A DNA stretch of 64,000 bases from Pseudomonadota bacterium (GTDB lineage Bacteria > Pseudomonadota > Alphaproteobacteria > Sphingomonadales > Govanellaceae), in NCBI GenBank assembly GCA_003577275.1, contig QEVO01000002.1, positions 1 to 64,000 on the forward strand, in the 5' to 3' direction. Below, one piece after another: positions 25,869-34,793 of this stretch. Numbering within the stretch: position 1 is the stretch's first letter; each line of letters begins with the position of its first letter. A program made the translations under genes and the position numbers. The notes below the pieces were generated by a model. It saw nothing but the letters and a program-made list of their open reading frames with translations. It had not been told where the DNA came from and ran no database searches.

Positions 25869-26723
25869 ATGGAAAAAATTTTGGTAGCCACGGATTTTTC
25901 AGAAAGGTCAGATAGAGCTATTAGGCGAGCGGTTTTATTGGCAAAGAAATTCGACTCCACGCTGTCCATCGTTCATGTCATAGATGACGATCGACCGAAG
26001 CGTATCGTTAGTACGGAGTGGGAAGTGGCGACTGTATTGTTGACAGAACAAACCCGGTCGTTGTGCGACATAGATAACGTAACTTGTGATTATAGCATCG
26101 TTGCCGGCGATCCTTTCGAAGGCATTGTCAAGGCTGCCGACGAACTTATGCCGGACATATTGGTTGTGGGGCCGTATCGTCGGCAAATCCTCAAAGACGT
26201 CTTTATCGGTACGACGGCCGAGCGGGTCATTCGCGCCAGTCGCCAGCCAATTCTGATGGCAAATGGCGTTCCGGCGGGATTTTACCGTCATGCTTTGATT
26301 GCGCTCGATTTCTCAGACTGTTCTGCCGACGCCGTCAGGGTTGTTCAGGATATCGAACTGGAAAAATACACGGCGATTTCTGTGGTGCATGTCTTCGATA
26401 CGCCGGGGGCGGGCCTTATCTCCCGTAGCGCCATGACCGAGGCCCAGGTCAATGATTATCTGGAAGAAGAGCAGGATTGCGCTTCTCGCGAGATGGCGGC
26501 ATTTCTCAGCAAGCTAAACCTCGAACCCGTTCAGCGTATATTGAGGCGCAATGAAACATCGATTGCGGCCATGATTTACGCAGCCGCCAAGGAATCCTCC
26601 GCCGATCTCCTGGTAATCGGCAGTCACGGCCGAAGCGGCATAACTAAAATGCTGCTTGGCAGCGTGGCGGGGGAAGTGCTGCGAAGCGTAGATCTGGATG
26701 TTCTCGTCGTCCCGCCACGCTGA
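25869..26723 (+). CDS. Tandem-domain universal stress protein
   Basis: 284 residues with two UspA domains. The first starts KILVATDFSERSDRAIRRAV; the second starts ALIALDFSDCSADAV and ends with an ATP-binding-type motif GSHGRSGITKMLLGSVAGEV. The first domain has a weaker version (GPYRRQILKDVFIGTTAERV). Such proteins act in stress survival and sometimes regulate partner transporters; the divergent Kef-type antiporter is a natural candidate. Start ATG 25869 behind GAAGAGG. Confidence 0.88.
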   Translation: MEKILVATDFSERSDRAIRRAVLLAKKFDSTLSIVHVIDDDRPKRIVSTEWEVATVLLTEQTRSLCDIDNVTCDYSIVAGDPFEGIVKAADELMPDILVVGPYRRQILKDVFIGTTAERVIRASRQPILMANGVPAGFYRHALIALDFSDCSADAVRVVQDIELEKYTAISVVHVFDTPGAGLISRSAMTEAQVNDYLEEEQDCASREMAAFLSKLNLEPVQRILRRNETSIAAMIYAAAKESSADLLVIGSHGRSGITKMLLGSVAGEVLRSVDLDVLVVPPR

Positions 26724-26781
26724 CGCCCGTAATGGATCGGCAAACACCTCCTAAAGCATCAAGTGTCTCGGGACATTTTTT

Positions 26782-27753
26782 CTACCCCTTGATCTTCATG
26801 CCCGAGGCGATCATGCCCTGGCGGAGCTGTTCCTTTTGATGCGGAAACAGCGTCAGCTTCGGCATCGGCAGCTCACCGCCGGTCATGCCCACCAGACCTT
26901 CGCCGTACTTCCATTGTTGAAAATTGTATAATCCCATTCCCGCCGAAGCGATGCCCAACTGGTTGATCACCTTACGCACCGGGTCGATCCGCCAGTAAAG
27001 AGTCATGGCTTCATCCATTTTGCCGGCTTGATACAAATTGAACAGCCGAACCATGCGCGGGTCATCCGGCGTCTGAAACATCTGCCAGGGCGAGGATCCC
27101 GACCACTGCATGCCATACTTGCGGATGAAGATGGGCCAAGCATCATCGAAGGGGTAGCTGATGGCGATCTTGTCGCCAAACAGCCGGAAACATTCATCCA
27201 TCCAGGTCCATTCCAGAACGCCAATCTTCATGGCGACGACGTTTTTGAAATCGGCCATTTTGTTGAGTAACGGCGCGGGGATGCGTGTTGGATGCGGGAA
27301 ATCGTCCTTTACCGAGGGAAACAGAATGACCGCCAGATTGGTCGCATCGCATATGGCGCGCGAATATTCAAAAACCTGCTCGTAGTTTTGCGGATGAAAA
27401 TTCGTCGGGTAGCTCAGCATCAGGGAATCGCAGCCTGCCGCTTCGGCAAAACGCGCCATTTCGATATTCTTTTCCACCGTGTAATAGCGCAGCGCCAAAG
27501 TAATGCCGATTTTGCCCTTGGCTTCATCCACCATCCATTCGATGATTTTTTTATCCTGCGCCGGCGTGGTGCCGGCCTCGGTCACCAGGGTAGTGCCAAA
27601 AAAGCCATGGCGGATCAGCTCGCGGATGTCATGCCGGATGCCTTTTTCATCAAGCTCCAGCGTATCCGGCGTATAGGAGGGCAGGAAGGTGCCATCCAGC
27701 CCCTTCAGAAATCCTTTGGCCCACTCCTTGGCTTCATTCTTGCCGTACTTCAT
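26782..27753 (-). CDS. DapA/NanA-superfamily aldolase or hydratase
   Basis: 323 residues, TIM barrel of the dihydrodipicolinate synthase family. The Schiff-base lysine is K176 in NVVAMKIGV; TTLVTEAGTTPAQ resembles the substrate-carboxylate loop region. The usual catalytic tyrosine context is altered (AVILFPSVKD), so it is probably not true DapA. Relatives include hydratase-aldolases that act on aromatic-ring cleavage products, which would suit this region (inference). It is downstream of, and co-directional with, marR (54-bp gap). Confidence 0.78.
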   Translation of the reverse strand: MKYGKNEAKEWAKGFLKGLDGTFLPSYTPDTLELDEKGIRHDIRELIRHGFFGTTLVTEAGTTPAQDKKIIEWMVDEAKGKIGITLALRYYTVEKNIEMARFAEAAGCDSLMLSYPTNFHPQNYEQVFEYSRAICDATNLAVILFPSVKDDFPHPTRIPAPLLNKMADFKNVVAMKIGVLEWTWMDECFRLFGDKIAISYPFDDAWPIFIRKYGMQWSGSSPWQMFQTPDDPRMVRLFNLYQAGKMDEAMTLYWRIDPVRKVINQLGIASAGMGLYNFQQWKYGEGLVGMTGGELPMPKLTLFPHQKEQLRQGMIASGMKIKG

Positions 27754-27807
27754 ATCAGGCGTCTCCTTCTACATAAATTAAATGATAACTGAACTGTGGC
27801 TGAGCGC

Positions 27808-28299
27808 TCAGCCGACGCGCTGCTGCGCCGCCGCCTTTTCGGCTTGCTCCGTCGTCTTACCGTCCAGAACCTGGAGATTGTTTTTCAGAACATTCATCAG
27901 GGCGATCAGACGATCGATGTCAGACGGCGGGATGCCGGCAAGCAGACTCTCCGTCATCTCGTCGGCAACGCCGCGCATAACGCCGATGACGTCCTCCGCT
28001 TTGGCCATCAGATAAACCTTCTTGGCGCGGCGATCATCGGGGTCGGGGCGGCGCGCGATCCAGCCGTTTTCTTCCAGCCGGTCGAGGAGGCCGCCCAGCG
28101 CCACGGTGCTGTGCTCGATGGAATCCGCCAGCTCCGACTGAGTAATGCCGTCCTTGAAAGATAGCGAGGCGAGTACCCGCCATTGCGCCTGGGTAATCCC
28201 TAAGGGTTTCATCCGCTGGTCGTAAGTGCGATGCACCAGCCGCGCCAGCTCATGGATCAAAAACGGAATGCTGCGATCGGGATCGGTATTTTGCGACAT
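27808..28299 (-). CDS. MarR-family transcriptional regulator
   Basis: 163 residues. The winged helix-turn-helix spans about 45-110 (LASLSFKDGITQSELADSIE, then DRLEENGWIARRPDPDDRR with the conserved DxRxK wing). It likely represses itself and the downstream aldolase gene. A large inverted repeat lies just upstream of its start codon, where a MarR dimer would bind. MarR proteins commonly respond to aromatic acids or CoA esters. Confidence 0.87.
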   Translation of the reverse strand: MSQNTDPDRSIPFLIHELARLVHRTYDQRMKPLGITQAQWRVLASLSFKDGITQSELADSIEHSTVALGGLLDRLEENGWIARRPDPDDRRAKKVYLMAKAEDVIGVMRGVADEMTESLLAGIPPSDIDRLIALMNVLKNNLQVLDGKTTEQAEKAAAQQRVG

Positions 28300-28311
28300 G
28301 ACATCAATTCA

Positions 28312-28338
28312 TAAACATGTTAATAGATAATATGTTTA
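28312..28338. promoter_or_regulatory. Inverted repeat upstream of marR, probable operator
   Basis: TAAACAT (28312-28318) and ATGTTTA (28332-28338) form 7-bp arms 13 bp apart in AT-rich sequence. They begin 13 bp upstream of the MarR start codon. A smaller palindrome AACATGTT overlaps the left arm. Position and symmetry fit autoregulation. Confidence 0.5.
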
Positions 28339-28671
28339 TTATCTCCCTTTCGGGTGAAAGACAAGTCCAATCATCGGCCGATTGTAACGAACGATCGAGA
28401 AAGACTCCGTTCACCGATTCGTCGCTTCCGAAGGCTTGGCGGGTGAGGATATTGGAAAAATGATGGGAAAATTATCTCTTAATTACAATTTATTAACAGG
28501 ATTATATGTAACGATCGATACATTTTTATTGACCGCACCACGCATCCGTTGTTTTCTGGAACGGTCGCTCCAAAATAAACCCGGGCCTACGAATTTCCGT
28601 GCGCTCGACCTATCATGCCTCCATCAGTCGCCGGCGGGCCTCGATGAGCCCGTCTCAAGTGGAGAAGGCAG
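28339..28671. other. AT-rich regulatory region between marR and tetR
   Basis: No gene is recognised. The region is clearly more AT-rich than its flanks and contains TTGTAACGAACGATCGA at 28382-28398, related to the TetR-type operator at 28506. A possible -35 hexamer TTGACC lies at 28529. The tetR start is preceded by GGAGAAGGCAG. Confidence 0.4.
28506..28523. promoter_or_regulatory. Probable TetR operator upstream of tetR-apc operon
   Basis: ATGTAACGATCGATACAT is an 18-bp palindrome with one mismatched pair. Fifteen of 18 bases recur at 40137-40154 before the second TonB receptor gene, linking both promoters to one regulator. The nearest DNA-binding candidate is the TetR protein encoded from 28672. 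Confidence 0.5.
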
Positions 28672-29298
28672 ATGCGAAAACCTGAGAAATTGGAAAAACA
28701 GACAAAAAAGAAACTGGGGCCTAGGGGGCAGTTGATGGATACGGCAATCGATCTTTTCGCGGAGAAGGGCTTCAGCGGCACCTCGATTCGCGACATTGCC
28801 AACGCCATGGGCGTCAGCGCGTCCAGCATCTACCACTTTTTTGGCAACAAGGAGGGACTATGGGTCGCGATCTTGCGCTATTCGGTGGAGGAATTGCCCG
28901 CCCAATTGCGAGAAGTCAGTCAGCTGGACATGGATCCGGTGGAAAGATTTGAGCTGCTGGTCCGCACCCATTTGAAGTATTCGGAAAATCATCGCCGAGA
29001 GTCGAAAATTCTCCTCATCGATGAAGGTATGCTGTCTCCGGAAGGACAGCGCATCAACCGCAAGCTACAAACCGAGGTCATGGATATCTACCTGGAGCAA
29101 TTACAGATTCTCAAAGATCTCGGCTACATTCAAACGCCGCACCTGAAAGTCGCCGCGTTCAATATTTTCGGCGTGCTGAACTGGGTATTGCGGTGGTATC
29201 GCCCCGGCGGCAAGCTGGGTGAGGCGGCGACATACGACGAAGTGATCAACTTTATCATGCAAGGCCTTATCGGCTCGCGTGACAGAAAAGCAAAGTAG
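28672..29298 (+). CDS. TetR-family transcriptional regulator
   Basis: 208 residues. A lysine-rich N-terminal arm (1-16) precedes a TetR helix-turn-helix (TSIRDIANAMGVSASSIYHF, about 41-60). The C-terminal ligand domain resembles regulators with a TetR_C-type helical core. The carboxylase operon begins 10 bp after its stop, so regulator and enzymes are probably co-transcribed. Expected to sense the ketone substrate or a CoA intermediate (inference). Confidence 0.87.
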   Translation: MRKPEKLEKQTKKKLGPRGQLMDTAIDLFAEKGFSGTSIRDIANAMGVSASSIYHFFGNKEGLWVAILRYSVEELPAQLREVSQLDMDPVERFELLVRTHLKYSENHRRESKILLIDEGMLSPEGQRINRKLQTEVMDIYLEQLQILKDLGYIQTPHLKVAAFNIFGVLNWVLRWYRPGGKLGEAATYDEVINFIMQGLIGSRDRKAK

Positions 29299-29308
29299 GT
29301 CCATTTTC

Positions 29309-31336
29309 ATGAGCTTTACCATAGACATCGATACCGGCGGCACGTTCACGGACGGTTTCCTAAATCGCAACGGCGAGGTGCGCACGGTCAAGGTGCCGAC
29401 CACGCCCCATGATCTGACGGTATGCTTTGCCGAATGCATCAAGGCCGGCGCCAAGGCCTTCGACATCAGCGAGCAGGATCTGCTTTATGACACGGAAATC
29501 ATTCGTTTCTCCAACACCATAGGCACCAACACCATCATTCAGCGCGACGGTACGCGAATTGGGCTTCTGTTGTCGAAGGGCCTGGCCGATCTGGCGCCGA
29601 CTGAAGCGACGGCGACCCAACGGCCGCTGGTGCAGCCGAATATGGTGCTGGAAATTGATGAAGCCACCGATGGCAATGGTGAAATTAAAACTCGCCCGCA
29701 GCCGGCGGACGTGCTGCGCGCCGCTCAGCAGTTGATCGATACCGGCGCGCGCTGTCTGGTGGTGGCGTTCGAAAATTCGGAAATGAATCCCGCCAACGAA
29801 CGTGAGGTGCGGCGCATCATCAAGGCCGAATATCCTCGGGATTATCTGGGCTCCATTCCGGTTTTTCTGGCGTCCGATATCACGCCGCGCTCCGGCGTCG
29901 AGGCACGGATCAATACCGCCGTCTTGAATGCCTATGTGCACGCCAAATTGACGCGGCTGCTTTATAAGGCGGGCGAGAATTTGCGCCAGCGTCAGTATCG
30001 CAGGACGCTGTTTATCGGCCACAACAACGGCACCGTCGCCCGCGTCGCCAAAACCCGCGCCTTCCAAACCTATAACTCCGGCCCTGCCGCCGGCTTGTTG
30101 GGCGTACAATGGCTGGGCAAGCTTTATGGCAAAAAACGGCTGATTTCCACCGATATGGGCGGCACCTCGTTCGACATCGGCTGGATCAGGGAGGGCGAGC
30201 CGAGCTACGCTCTGGAGCCGGAGGTGGAAGGCTTCGCCTGCAATCTGCCGATGTTGGAAATCGCCGCGTTCGGCGCCGGCGGCGGCTCCATCGCCGCGCT
30301 GCTCGATGGCGAGCTGCGCGTCGGGCCGCAATCGGCCGGCGCGCTGCCGGGACCAGTATGCTTCGGTCTTGGCGGCGCCGAGCCCACGGTGACTGACGCC
30401 AACCTGACATTGGGGCTATTGGACGCCAATTTCTTCCTTGGCGGCTCGATGCGGCTTGATGTGGAGAAGGCGCGCGCCGCCATTGCCGACAAGATCGCCA
30501 AGCCTCTGGGTATTACCGTGGAGGAGGCGGCGCTTGCCATCCGCGCCGAGATCGACCGCGCCATGGGCAAGGAGGTTGCTGTTGTTGCTCAGGGTTTCGG
30601 CGAAGGCGAGGAGCCGGTGATCGTCGCCTATGGCGGCGCCGGCGGCCTGCATGCCTGCGCCATCGCCGAGGAGGCCGGACTTAGCTCGATCATCGTTACG
30701 CCGTTTTCGGCAGTATTTTCCGCCTTCTCCTCGTCGCTGATCGACGTCGGACACATCTATTACCGCCGTCTTGGCGCGTCCTTATCCGACGCGGCGGTTA
30801 TGGGGCGGATTGAAGCCGCGCTTTCCAGCATGGAAACTGAGGCGCGCCGCGACATGCGCGGCGAGGGCATCGATTTTGCGCGGGCAACCACTCATGTGCA
30901 TCTTCTGGTCCGCGACAAGGATAAAAAGCAACAAATCCTGATCCCGGTAACGGTGGCCGACTTCCGCAAGGACGGCATGGCGGCTGTTGTCGCCCGCGCC
31001 GCCAAGGCCATGGGAATGAAGGCTGCCGATCTGGTGCTCGATACCCTCGGCTATCTGGTGCAAGCGCCGGTCAGCCCCTTCAAGCCGGCGCGCCATGCCT
31101 GCGCCCATGGCCCCGCTGACGAGGCGATCAAGGAAAGGCGCAGCGTCTATGACGGCGGCCAGAAGAAGGCCGCGGCCATTCCCGTTTATGACCGCCAGCT
31201 TCTCCTGGCAGGGCATGAGCTATCCGGTCCGGCCATCGTGGAATCCGATCAAACCACCTTCTTTGTCCATGCCGGCTGGCGTTTTACCATTGATGACTAC
31301 AACAACGCCCTGGTGCAGCGAGGCCGTTTGTCATGA
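29309..31336 (+). CDS. Acetophenone carboxylase-like subunit ApcA (HyuA type)
   Basis: 675 residues. The ATPase-like fold begins DIDTGGTFTDGF; STDMGGTSFDIG and FGAGGGSIAALLDGEL are the later nucleotide and structural motifs. In acetophenone carboxylase, ApcA (about 70 kDa) and ApcC are both HyuA-like, which matches this operon. The reaction would phosphorylate and carboxylate a ketone to a beta-keto acid using ATP and bicarbonate. ATG 29309 is chosen; the in-frame stretch from 29279 overlaps tetR. Substrate is inferred from gene content only. Confidence 0.82.
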   Translation: MSFTIDIDTGGTFTDGFLNRNGEVRTVKVPTTPHDLTVCFAECIKAGAKAFDISEQDLLYDTEIIRFSNTIGTNTIIQRDGTRIGLLLSKGLADLAPTEATATQRPLVQPNMVLEIDEATDGNGEIKTRPQPADVLRAAQQLIDTGARCLVVAFENSEMNPANEREVRRIIKAEYPRDYLGSIPVFLASDITPRSGVEARINTAVLNAYVHAKLTRLLYKAGENLRQRQYRRTLFIGHNNGTVARVAKTRAFQTYNSGPAAGLLGVQWLGKLYGKKRLISTDMGGTSFDIGWIREGEPSYALEPEVEGFACNLPMLEIAAFGAGGGSIAALLDGELRVGPQSAGALPGPVCFGLGGAEPTVTDANLTLGLLDANFFLGGSMRLDVEKARAAIADKIAKPLGITVEEAALAIRAEIDRAMGKEVAVVAQGFGEGEEPVIVAYGGAGGLHACAIAEEAGLSSIIVTPFSAVFSAFSSSLIDVGHIYYRRLGASLSDAAVMGRIEAALSSMETEARRDMRGEGIDFARATTHVHLLVRDKDKKQQILIPVTVADFRKDGMAAVVARAAKAMGMKAADLVLDTLGYLVQAPVSPFKPARHACAHGPADEAIKERRSVYDGGQKKAAAIPVYDRQLLLAGHELSGPAIVESDQTTFFVHAGWRFTIDDYNNALVQRGRLS

Positions 31337-31665
31337 AAATCCGCATCACCGAATATCTCGACATCGATCTGGCGGCGGAGACTTGGTGCTGCCACGGCTG
31401 CGGCCAAAAGTTCGGCAATGCCCGCGACAATTACAAGAAAGGCCTGCTCATTGCCGAGCGTCCGCTGGAGGAAGTGCATCAGCCGCTGGTCACGGGCGAG
31501 CAGTTCAGTTTCAAGCCCGATCCCGATTATTGCCGCTTGATCGAGCTTTATTGCCCCAATTGCGGCGCGCTCATTGACAACGAATATCTGCCGCCCGGGC
31601 ATCCCCTGACCCATGACATCGAGCTCGATATCGATGCCTTGAAGCGGAAGCATGGTGTTTGCTGA
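31333..31665 (+). CDS. Small zinc-binding carboxylase subunit, ApcB/AcxC-like
   Basis: 110 residues with two cysteine pairs, CCHGCG (about 19-24) and CPNCG (about 75-79), forming a zinc-ribbon-like unit. Size and motifs match the gamma chain of acetone carboxylase or the 15-kDa ApcB. The ATG overlaps the ApcA stop (ATGA). Presence of this subunit sets the operon apart from plain hydantoinases and strongly supports a carboxylase. Confidence 0.82.
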   Translation: MKIRITEYLDIDLAAETWCCHGCGQKFGNARDNYKKGLLIAERPLEEVHQPLVTGEQFSFKPDPDYCRLIELYCPNCGALIDNEYLPPGHPLTHDIELDIDALKRKHGVC

Positions 31666-32582
31666 TGATCACCCCGCGCCAAGCCATGGATGGGTATCTT
31701 TCGGGACGGGCCGCGCGGCCCGTGCTGGCGCCGTTCGTGGAACGCTTGTCGGCGCGCATCGCGGGAACGAGTTATCAGGCGATGTGCGCCGATGCCGGAA
31801 ACTATACGGCGGCGCTGTCCAAGACCGCCAATTTGTTAGCGCTTGATGCCGTTGTGGTGGGCGCTGACGATACGTTGCTGGCGGAAGCGCTGGGCGCAAC
31901 CATCATCTGGCGGGATGGGCGGCCGGAAATCAGCGCGCCGCCGTCCGCGCTTGCCGATGAGCCGGCGACGCAAGCGAGGCTCAAGATCGCCATTGAAGCC
32001 GCCAGCCGTTTGTTTCAGGTTACCCGCGGCGCGCAAGGCTGCATCGCCGCCATGACTGGCCCCGCGACCCTGGCGACGCAACTTTACGGCCAGGCAGGCA
32101 TGGCCGACGGGTTGAGCGCGCTTAAACCGGCGCTGGTGTCGGTGGCGGAAGCCTATTGCAAGACGCGGCCGGATATCTTGCTCTTGGTAGAGACGCACGG
32201 CGTCTTAAGCGCTACTGAGGCCCGATTACGCCGCACGTTGAGCGCGATCAAGAATGTCGCTTCTTATTACGATGTGCGCTTGGGGATTTATGCCGCATCC
32301 TATGTAGCGGCGGATCTAGCGGCCTTCAGCGCCGATGTATTTGTGCTCGGCAGCAATGAAAATCTAATGAAAGAGGCGGTGATGGCGCTCGGCGAGGCGT
32401 CATCAACGGTCGGGCTTGCCTTGCCCGTGGGCTCGGGCGATTGCCTGCATGTGGTTCAACATGTTCGGGGCGCGCTGAAAGGCGGATCAAATTTCTTGCT
32501 GACCAGTTCCGGCAACATTGCGGCCGACGCGGATATCGAGCGGTTGCGCAATGAACTGAGCCAGCTTCGGGAACTGCGCTAG
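31665..32582 (+). CDS. ApcE-like carboxylase-associated protein
   Basis: 305 residues, about 33 kDa, matching the fifth (34-kDa) protein needed by acetophenone carboxylase. Alternating alpha/beta segments (LLALDAVVVGADDTLLAEAL, TRPDILLLVETHGV, FSADVFVLGSNENL, NFLLTSSGN) resemble a uroporphyrinogen-decarboxylase-like TIM barrel. The start codon overlaps the previous stop (TGATG). In Aromatoleum this gene is last; here it is third, between ApcB and ApcC. Confidence 0.7.
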   Translation: MITPRQAMDGYLSGRAARPVLAPFVERLSARIAGTSYQAMCADAGNYTAALSKTANLLALDAVVVGADDTLLAEALGATIIWRDGRPEISAPPSALADEPATQARLKIAIEAASRLFQVTRGAQGCIAAMTGPATLATQLYGQAGMADGLSALKPALVSVAEAYCKTRPDILLLVETHGVLSATEARLRRTLSAIKNVASYYDVRLGIYAASYVAADLAAFSADVFVLGSNENLMKEAVMALGEASSTVGLALPVGSGDCLHVVQHVRGALKGGSNFLLTSSGNIAADADIERLRNELSQLRELR

Positions 32583-32609
32583 CAGGTATAGGTTGTAAGG
32601 AGGTTACCC

Positions 32610-34793
32610 TTGGGATTTAATATTGGCATCGACATCGGCGGCACCTTTACCGATTGCTTTGTCACCGGTGATTCCGGTCTCATTCTGGCGTGCAAGACGC
32701 CGACCACGCACTATGACCTGTCGGTCGGTTTCATGAAAGGCATGCGGGAGCTGGCGCGCCTTTCCGGCAAGCCTTTGGACGTCTTTCTTTCAGAAACCGA
32801 TTCCGTGCGCTATTCGACCACCGTCGGCACCAACGCGGTTATCGAACGCACGGGGCCGAAATTGGGCCTGATTACCACGGCGGGCTTTGAGGATACGATC
32901 TTTCTCGGCCGCGCCCGCAGTTGGGCGGATGGCGTTTCCATGGCCGAGATGCGCGATCAGGCGCGCATTCGCAAGCCCGAGCCGCTCATTCAGCCGGATA
33001 TGGTGGTGGGTATCCGCGAGCGCATGGATTCCGCCGGCCAGGTTTTGATGCCCTTATCAAGGGAAGACGTGCTGGAAAAAGTGCAGACCCTGGTCGATCG
33101 CGGCGCCATGGGATTCGTGGTCAGCCTTCTATGGTCGTTCATGAACCCTGAGCACGAGCGCATGGTCAAGGAGATCATCGAGGAGGAATATCCCGAAGAC
33201 TATCTTGGCTCGTTGCCGGTGGTGCTGTCCTCCGACGTGTCGGCCAAGTCCGGCGAATATCCCCGCACCATGACCGCCATTGTCAACGCCTACATTCACG
33301 GCGTCATGGCGGACGAGATCAACAAGCTGAGCAACGAGTTGCGCGACAGCGGCTTCAAGCGCCCCATCACTCTGGTGCACAACACCGGCGGCACCAAGAA
33401 GGCGTCGCGCACGCGCGCGGTGCTGACCCACAACGCCGGTCCGGTGGCGGGCATGTATGGCGCAGCTTTTCAGGGTCGCTCCACCGGCGATCAGAATATT
33501 GTATTTACCGATATGGGCGGCACCTCCTTCGACATTGGCGTCATCGCTGGCGGTGAGATGAAGTCTCACGACTTCATTCCGGTGATCGATCGCTGGCGCA
33601 CCAACATTCCGGCGGTGGAGGTGAAATCCATCGGCGCCGGCGGCGGCTCCATCGCCTGGATCAATAAGCTGATGGGCAACGCGCTGGAAGTCGGGCCGCA
33701 ATCGGCGGGATCGATGCCGGGGCCGGCTTGCTATGACCAGGGCGGCGCTGAGCCCACCGTGACCGACGCCGATCTGGTGTTGGGATTTTATAATCCCGAT
33801 AATTATCTCGGCGGCAAGATGCTCCTCGACCCCGATCTGGCGGCGGAAGTGATCGAGAAGAAGATCGCCCGCCCGCTGGGCTTGAGCGTTGCCGAGGCGG
33901 CGTGGCGCATCCGGCGGCTGGTGGACGCGCAAATGGGGCAGGAGACGTTCAACGAAGTGGCGCTGAAAGGCCATGACCCCCGGATATTTTCGCTATACGC
34001 CTGCGGCGGCGCCGGCGCGGCCCATGCCTGTGATTTCGCCGGCTATATCGGCATCAAGCGCATCGTGGTGCCGTTCAGTTCGTCGGTTTATGGCGCGTTC
34101 GGCGCCTCCATCATGAAGATCAAGGAGGTGTGGGAGCGCTCGCGGTCGCTCAAGATCTTCCAGTGGGCGAGCCAGAAATATCTTGAGGATATCGAAGCCT
34201 TCAATCGTCCGGTGCGCGAGTTGAAGGAGCTGGCCATCCGTGATTTGCGCCTGGAAGGCTATGACGAGCGCCAGATCAAATTTACCTTGGAATTGGATAT
34301 GCGCTACGGCAGCCAGTACAATCTGACCAAGGTCACCAGTCCGCGCCTTGAAATTACCAGCGCCGATGATTTCCGCGAGCTGTGCGAACTGTTTATGGCG
34401 CGCTATGCCGAAATCTATTCAGCGGAAGCCGGCTTCCCGCAAGGCGGCGTCAATATCGAGGGCTTTTTCTTAACCGCCGAGGTGATGACCGAAGACCCTC
34501 GCCTGCCGATCGAGAAAAGCGCGCCGGCAACGCCCGAAAGCCAAGCGCACAAGGGTAAGCGCCCGGTATTCTGGGAGCCTAAGGAAGGTTATGTCGATAC
34601 TGATATCTACGATTGGACGGCCTTGCACCCGGGCAACATGATCGCCGGTCCGGCCATCATCGAATCGCCGCAAACCACATTTGTCATCCCCAAAGATTGG
34701 CGGTTTTCCATGGATACATTCCGCAACGGCATCCTGGAGAAGACCGATGTTGCCGTCGCCAAACAACCCGAGCGCATAGGGAGCATGTCATGA
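32610..34793 (+). CDS. Acetophenone carboxylase-like subunit ApcC (HyuA type)
   Basis: 727 residues, the longer of the two HyuA-like chains, as in Apc. IGIDIGGTFTDCF opens the ATP site; FTDMGGTSFDIGVI and GAGGGSIAWINKLMG follow. The start is TTG at 32610, supported by AAGGAGG eight bases upstream and by homology beginning at that residue. It follows ApcE by 27 bp and overlaps the HyuB gene by four bases. Confidence 0.85.
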   Translation: MGFNIGIDIGGTFTDCFVTGDSGLILACKTPTTHYDLSVGFMKGMRELARLSGKPLDVFLSETDSVRYSTTVGTNAVIERTGPKLGLITTAGFEDTIFLGRARSWADGVSMAEMRDQARIRKPEPLIQPDMVVGIRERMDSAGQVLMPLSREDVLEKVQTLVDRGAMGFVVSLLWSFMNPEHERMVKEIIEEEYPEDYLGSLPVVLSSDVSAKSGEYPRTMTAIVNAYIHGVMADEINKLSNELRDSGFKRPITLVHNTGGTKKASRTRAVLTHNAGPVAGMYGAAFQGRSTGDQNIVFTDMGGTSFDIGVIAGGEMKSHDFIPVIDRWRTNIPAVEVKSIGAGGGSIAWINKLMGNALEVGPQSAGSMPGPACYDQGGAEPTVTDADLVLGFYNPDNYLGGKMLLDPDLAAEVIEKKIARPLGLSVAEAAWRIRRLVDAQMGQETFNEVALKGHDPRIFSLYACGGAGAAHACDFAGYIGIKRIVVPFSSSVYGAFGASIMKIKEVWERSRSLKIFQWASQKYLEDIEAFNRPVRELKELAIRDLRLEGYDERQIKFTLELDMRYGSQYNLTKVTSPRLEITSADDFRELCELFMARYAEIYSAEAGFPQGGVNIEGFFLTAEVMTEDPRLPIEKSAPATPESQAHKGKRPVFWEPKEGYVDTDIYDWTALHPGNMIAGPAIIESPQTTFVIPKDWRFSMDTFRNGILEKTDVAVAKQPERIGSMS

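Noticed and set aside
26782..27753. Calling this gene dapA
   Set aside because: It keeps the Schiff-base lysine, but the tyrosine region and lysine-biosynthesis context are missing; only the superfamily is supported.
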